Below are positions 6,678 to 7,566 of a stretch of 7,566 nt of DNA, piece after piece. The notes beneath the pieces are model-generated. The model was not told the DNA's origin and searched no databases. It worked only from the letters and a program-made list of their open reading frames with translations. The DNA comes from Gammaproteobacteria bacterium (GTDB taxonomy: Bacteria; Pseudomonadota; Gammaproteobacteria; HK1). Each line of letters begins with the position of its first letter. Position 1 is the first letter of the stretch. Made by a program: the position numbers and the translations under genes. The stretch is taken from assembly GCA_013042035.1 (NCBI GenBank), contig JABDQX010000440.1, positions 1-7,566 of the forward strand, read 5' to 3'.

Positions 6678-6692
6678 TTCCCATTTTGGGAA
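6678..6692. promoter_or_regulatory. Candidate HigA operator upstream of higB
   Basis: TTCCCA-TTT-TGGGAA is a perfect 6-3-6 inverted repeat, ending two bases before the higB ribosome-binding site (AGGGGA, 6694-6699). HigA-type antitoxins repress their own operon by binding such dyads at the promoter, so this is the best operator candidate. It coincides with the right end of the MITE-like element. It could instead act as a hairpin in the leader RNA. A matching promoter is not clear: only a TTGCAC (6662-6667) and an A/T-rich stretch precede it. Confidence 0.45.
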
Positions 6693-6704
6693 CAGGGGAC
6701 TACA

Positions 6705-6989
6705 ATGCGGATATTGGGACGGGACAAGCTTGTCAAGTTTTGGCGCGCTCACGCCAATGCCAGGGAGGCGCTTCGGATATGGTTCGACGAGACCCAAAAG
6801 GCCACCTGGAAAACACCGAAGGATATCAGAGGCCGATACAGGAGCGTCGATTTTCTTGCCGATAATAGGGTCATATTCAATATCAAAGGCAATCATTATC
6901 GCCTGATGGTGAAGGTGCGCTATCTGAACGGCATCGTGGTTATCGAATGGGTGGGAACCCATGCCGAGTATGACAAAAAACACTTTTGA
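6705..6989 (+). CDS. higB: HigB-family mRNA interferase toxin
   Basis: HigB toxins are RelE-superfamily ribonucleases that cut translated mRNA and arrest growth unless held by HigA. The 94-residue protein has the family's pattern from end to end: a start with a basic KLVKFWRAH helix, WKTPKDIRGRYRS at 35-47, the core beta-strands DNRVIFNIKGNHYRLMVKV at about 53-71, and the closing GTHAEYDK at 84-91, where the conserved His86 and Tyr89 lie. The ATG is preceded by AGGGGA at a 5-nt spacing. It lies 14 nt before higA, toxin first, as is normal for hig operons. It is full length with no broken frame, so the toxin is likely active and must be matched by the antitoxin. Confidence 0.93.
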   Translation: MRILGRDKLVKFWRAHANAREALRIWFDETQKATWKTPKDIRGRYRSVDFLADNRVIFNIKGNHYRLMVKVRYLNGIVVIEWVGTHAEYDKKHF

Positions 6990-7003
6990 GACAAGAGGCA
7001 AAA

Positions 7004-7372
7004 ATGAACCCAATCAACATCATCAGGAATGACCGGGAACACGAACAGGCCCTTGCCCGCCTGACGGATCTCATGGACCGCGATCCGGCGCCCGAGACGC
7101 CCGAGGCAAACGAACTGGAGCTATTGGCGCTGGTCATCGAGCACTACGAACAGCAACACTACCCCATCGACCCGCCCGACCCCATCGAGGCCATCAAGTT
7201 TCGCATGGACCAGATGGGGCTGTCCCGAAAGGACCTTGCCGGATATATCGGTTCGCCTTCCAAGGTATCCGAAATCTTGAATGGCAAGCGGCCCCTGAGC
7301 CTCAACATGATCCGCCGGCTCAGCGCCGGTCTTGGCATATCGGCGACCGTCCTGATACGCGATCCCGGTTAG
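7004..7372 (+). CDS. higA: HigA-family antitoxin, XRE-type helix-turn-helix
   Basis: HigA neutralises HigB and, with it, represses the operon. The 122-residue product has an N-terminal helical part (about 1-50) and the family signature HYPIDPPDPIEAIKFRM at about 52-68. An XRE helix-turn-helix then runs through about residue 117, with QMGLSRKDLAGYIGSPSKV and SEILNGKRPLSL giving the two helices that read DNA. The ATG at 7004 follows AAGAGG at a 5-nt spacing; an in-frame TTG at 6986 that overlaps the higB stop is less likely. It is complete, so the toxin-antitoxin pair appears intact. Confidence 0.93.
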   Translation: MNPINIIRNDREHEQALARLTDLMDRDPAPETPEANELELLALVIEHYEQQHYPIDPPDPIEAIKFRMDQMGLSRKDLAGYIGSPSKVSEILNGKRPLSLNMIRRLSAGLGISATVLIRDPG

Positions 7373-7373
7373 G

Positions 7374-7418
7374 GACTCAACGATGAATCTTTCGGGCGCA
7401 ACGTTGCGTCTTTGAGTC
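7374..7418. repeat. Inverted repeat after higA
   Basis: GACTCAA (7374-7380) pairs exactly with TTGAGTC (7412-7418), with a few more matches inside. Nested within is a perfect 12-bp palindrome, CGCAACGTTGCG (7397-7408). A further small TCGCC/GGCGA hairpin follows (7419-7433). No T-run follows any of them. They start immediately after the higA stop, so they may protect or end the higBA message. Confidence 0.4.
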
Positions 7419-7467
7419 TCGCCGTTTAGGCGATTGCCGGAAAAGAATATACCGGATTGCACGGTAA

Positions 7468-7547
7468 TTTTGTTCGTATTCAAGGCGCGGCAACAGGCGC
7501 ATAGTCGTTCTATGTAACTGTTGACGTAACGCAGAAAACGGACAAAA
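7468..7547. repeat. Long imperfect stem-loop downstream of higA
   Basis: TTTTGTTCGTATTC...CAACAGGCGCATAG on the left pairs with CTATGTAACTGTTG...ACGGACAAAA on the right, with matched blocks TTTTGT, CGT, TTC, GCG, CAACAG and CATAG and a TCGTT loop (7505-7509). The stem is nearly 37 bases per arm with mismatches. It differs in sequence from the element upstream of higB. Such structures are typical of dispersed palindromic or MITE-like repeats; the window ends before its outer limit is clear. No gene is seen in 7373-7566. Confidence 0.5.
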
Positions 7548-7566
7548 GGACAAGCAAGCTGGTATG

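Larger units (their letters stand above)
6429..6697. mobile_element. MITE-like palindromic element upstream of higB
   Basis: About 270 bp without a convincing gene. The left end carries AGCTGTTTGGGAATT (6430-6444) and the right end carries AATTCCCA...GGGAACAG (6676-6695); TGGGAATT/AATTCCCA pair exactly and CTGTT/AACAG pair again after a short insertion, giving degenerate terminal inverted repeats. The centre is a long imperfect hairpin: 6487-6512 pairs with 6525-6549 (GCGAT, GGGA and CGAAAAT all matched) around a GTAGTGGACTAC tip (6513-6524). No transposase is present, so it would be a non-autonomous element. Its exact borders, target duplication and copy number cannot be seen here. The rest of the 435-nt divergent gap holds only the trpG leader and promoter region. 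Confidence 0.5.

Noticed and set aside
6417..7013. A long open frame of 198 codons on the - strand opposite higB and the repeat element
   Set aside because: It overlaps the well-supported HigB toxin, has no recognisable domain, and runs through palindromic repeat DNA; best explained as a shadow frame.
7121..7483. A 120-codon open frame on the - strand opposite higA
   Set aside because: It mirrors the codons of the clearly conserved HigA antitoxin and its start region lies in inverted repeats; no family resemblance.
7373..7566. A CRISPR array or tRNA in the right-hand non-coding stretch
   Set aside because: There are inverted repeats only, with no regularly spaced direct repeats and no cloverleaf pattern.

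Overview
The window looks like chromosomal DNA of a free-living gammaproteobacterium outside the Enterobacterales. The evidence is the rpsA-ihfB-lapB order, a monofunctional trpC, a trpG-trpD-trpC arrangement of the Pseudomonas type, and an OsmC-family gene directly after trpC. No gene points to a particular genus. The first base lies inside rpsA.

Left part (1-2714, + strand): the 3' two thirds of rpsA (ribosomal protein S1), ihfB (IHF beta, start overlapping the rpsA stop by ATGA) and lapB (TPR/rubredoxin-like regulator of LPS synthesis). The lapA gene that often sits between ihfB and lapB is absent; the 72-nt gap holds only a hairpin.

Middle part (2715-6268, - strand): a tryptophan biosynthesis cluster read from right to left. 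The order is trpG (broken into two frames), trpD, a small secreted protein of unknown function, trpC, an OsmC/YhfA-like protein, and a small two-helix membrane protein whose stop codon abuts that of lapB. Spacing is tight (ATGA overlap between trpD and the secreted protein, 17 nt before trpC, 2 nt before the OsmC gene), which suggests one transcript. TrpG supplies ammonia for anthranilate synthase, TrpD transfers phosphoribose to anthranilate, and TrpC makes indole-3-glycerol phosphate. trpE is not in the window.

Right part (6269-7566): a divergent region of about 435 nt, then a HigB-HigA type II toxin-antitoxin pair on the + strand. The region upstream of higB contains a MITE-like element of about 270 bp, with inverted ends and a long internal hairpin. 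A second, unrelated 80-nt imperfect hairpin lies downstream of higA. The toxin-antitoxin module is therefore bracketed by palindromic repeat DNA next to the damaged trpG, which marks this as the plastic end of an otherwise conserved housekeeping window.

Most notable points: the trpG reading frame is split by a deletion of about 10 nt at the strand leading into the oxyanion-hole motif; an uncharacterised exported protein lies inside the trp operon; a 16-codon micro-ORF ends on the trpD start codon; and the higBA operator/leader appears to be built from the end of the repeat element. I found no clearly new multi-gene system.
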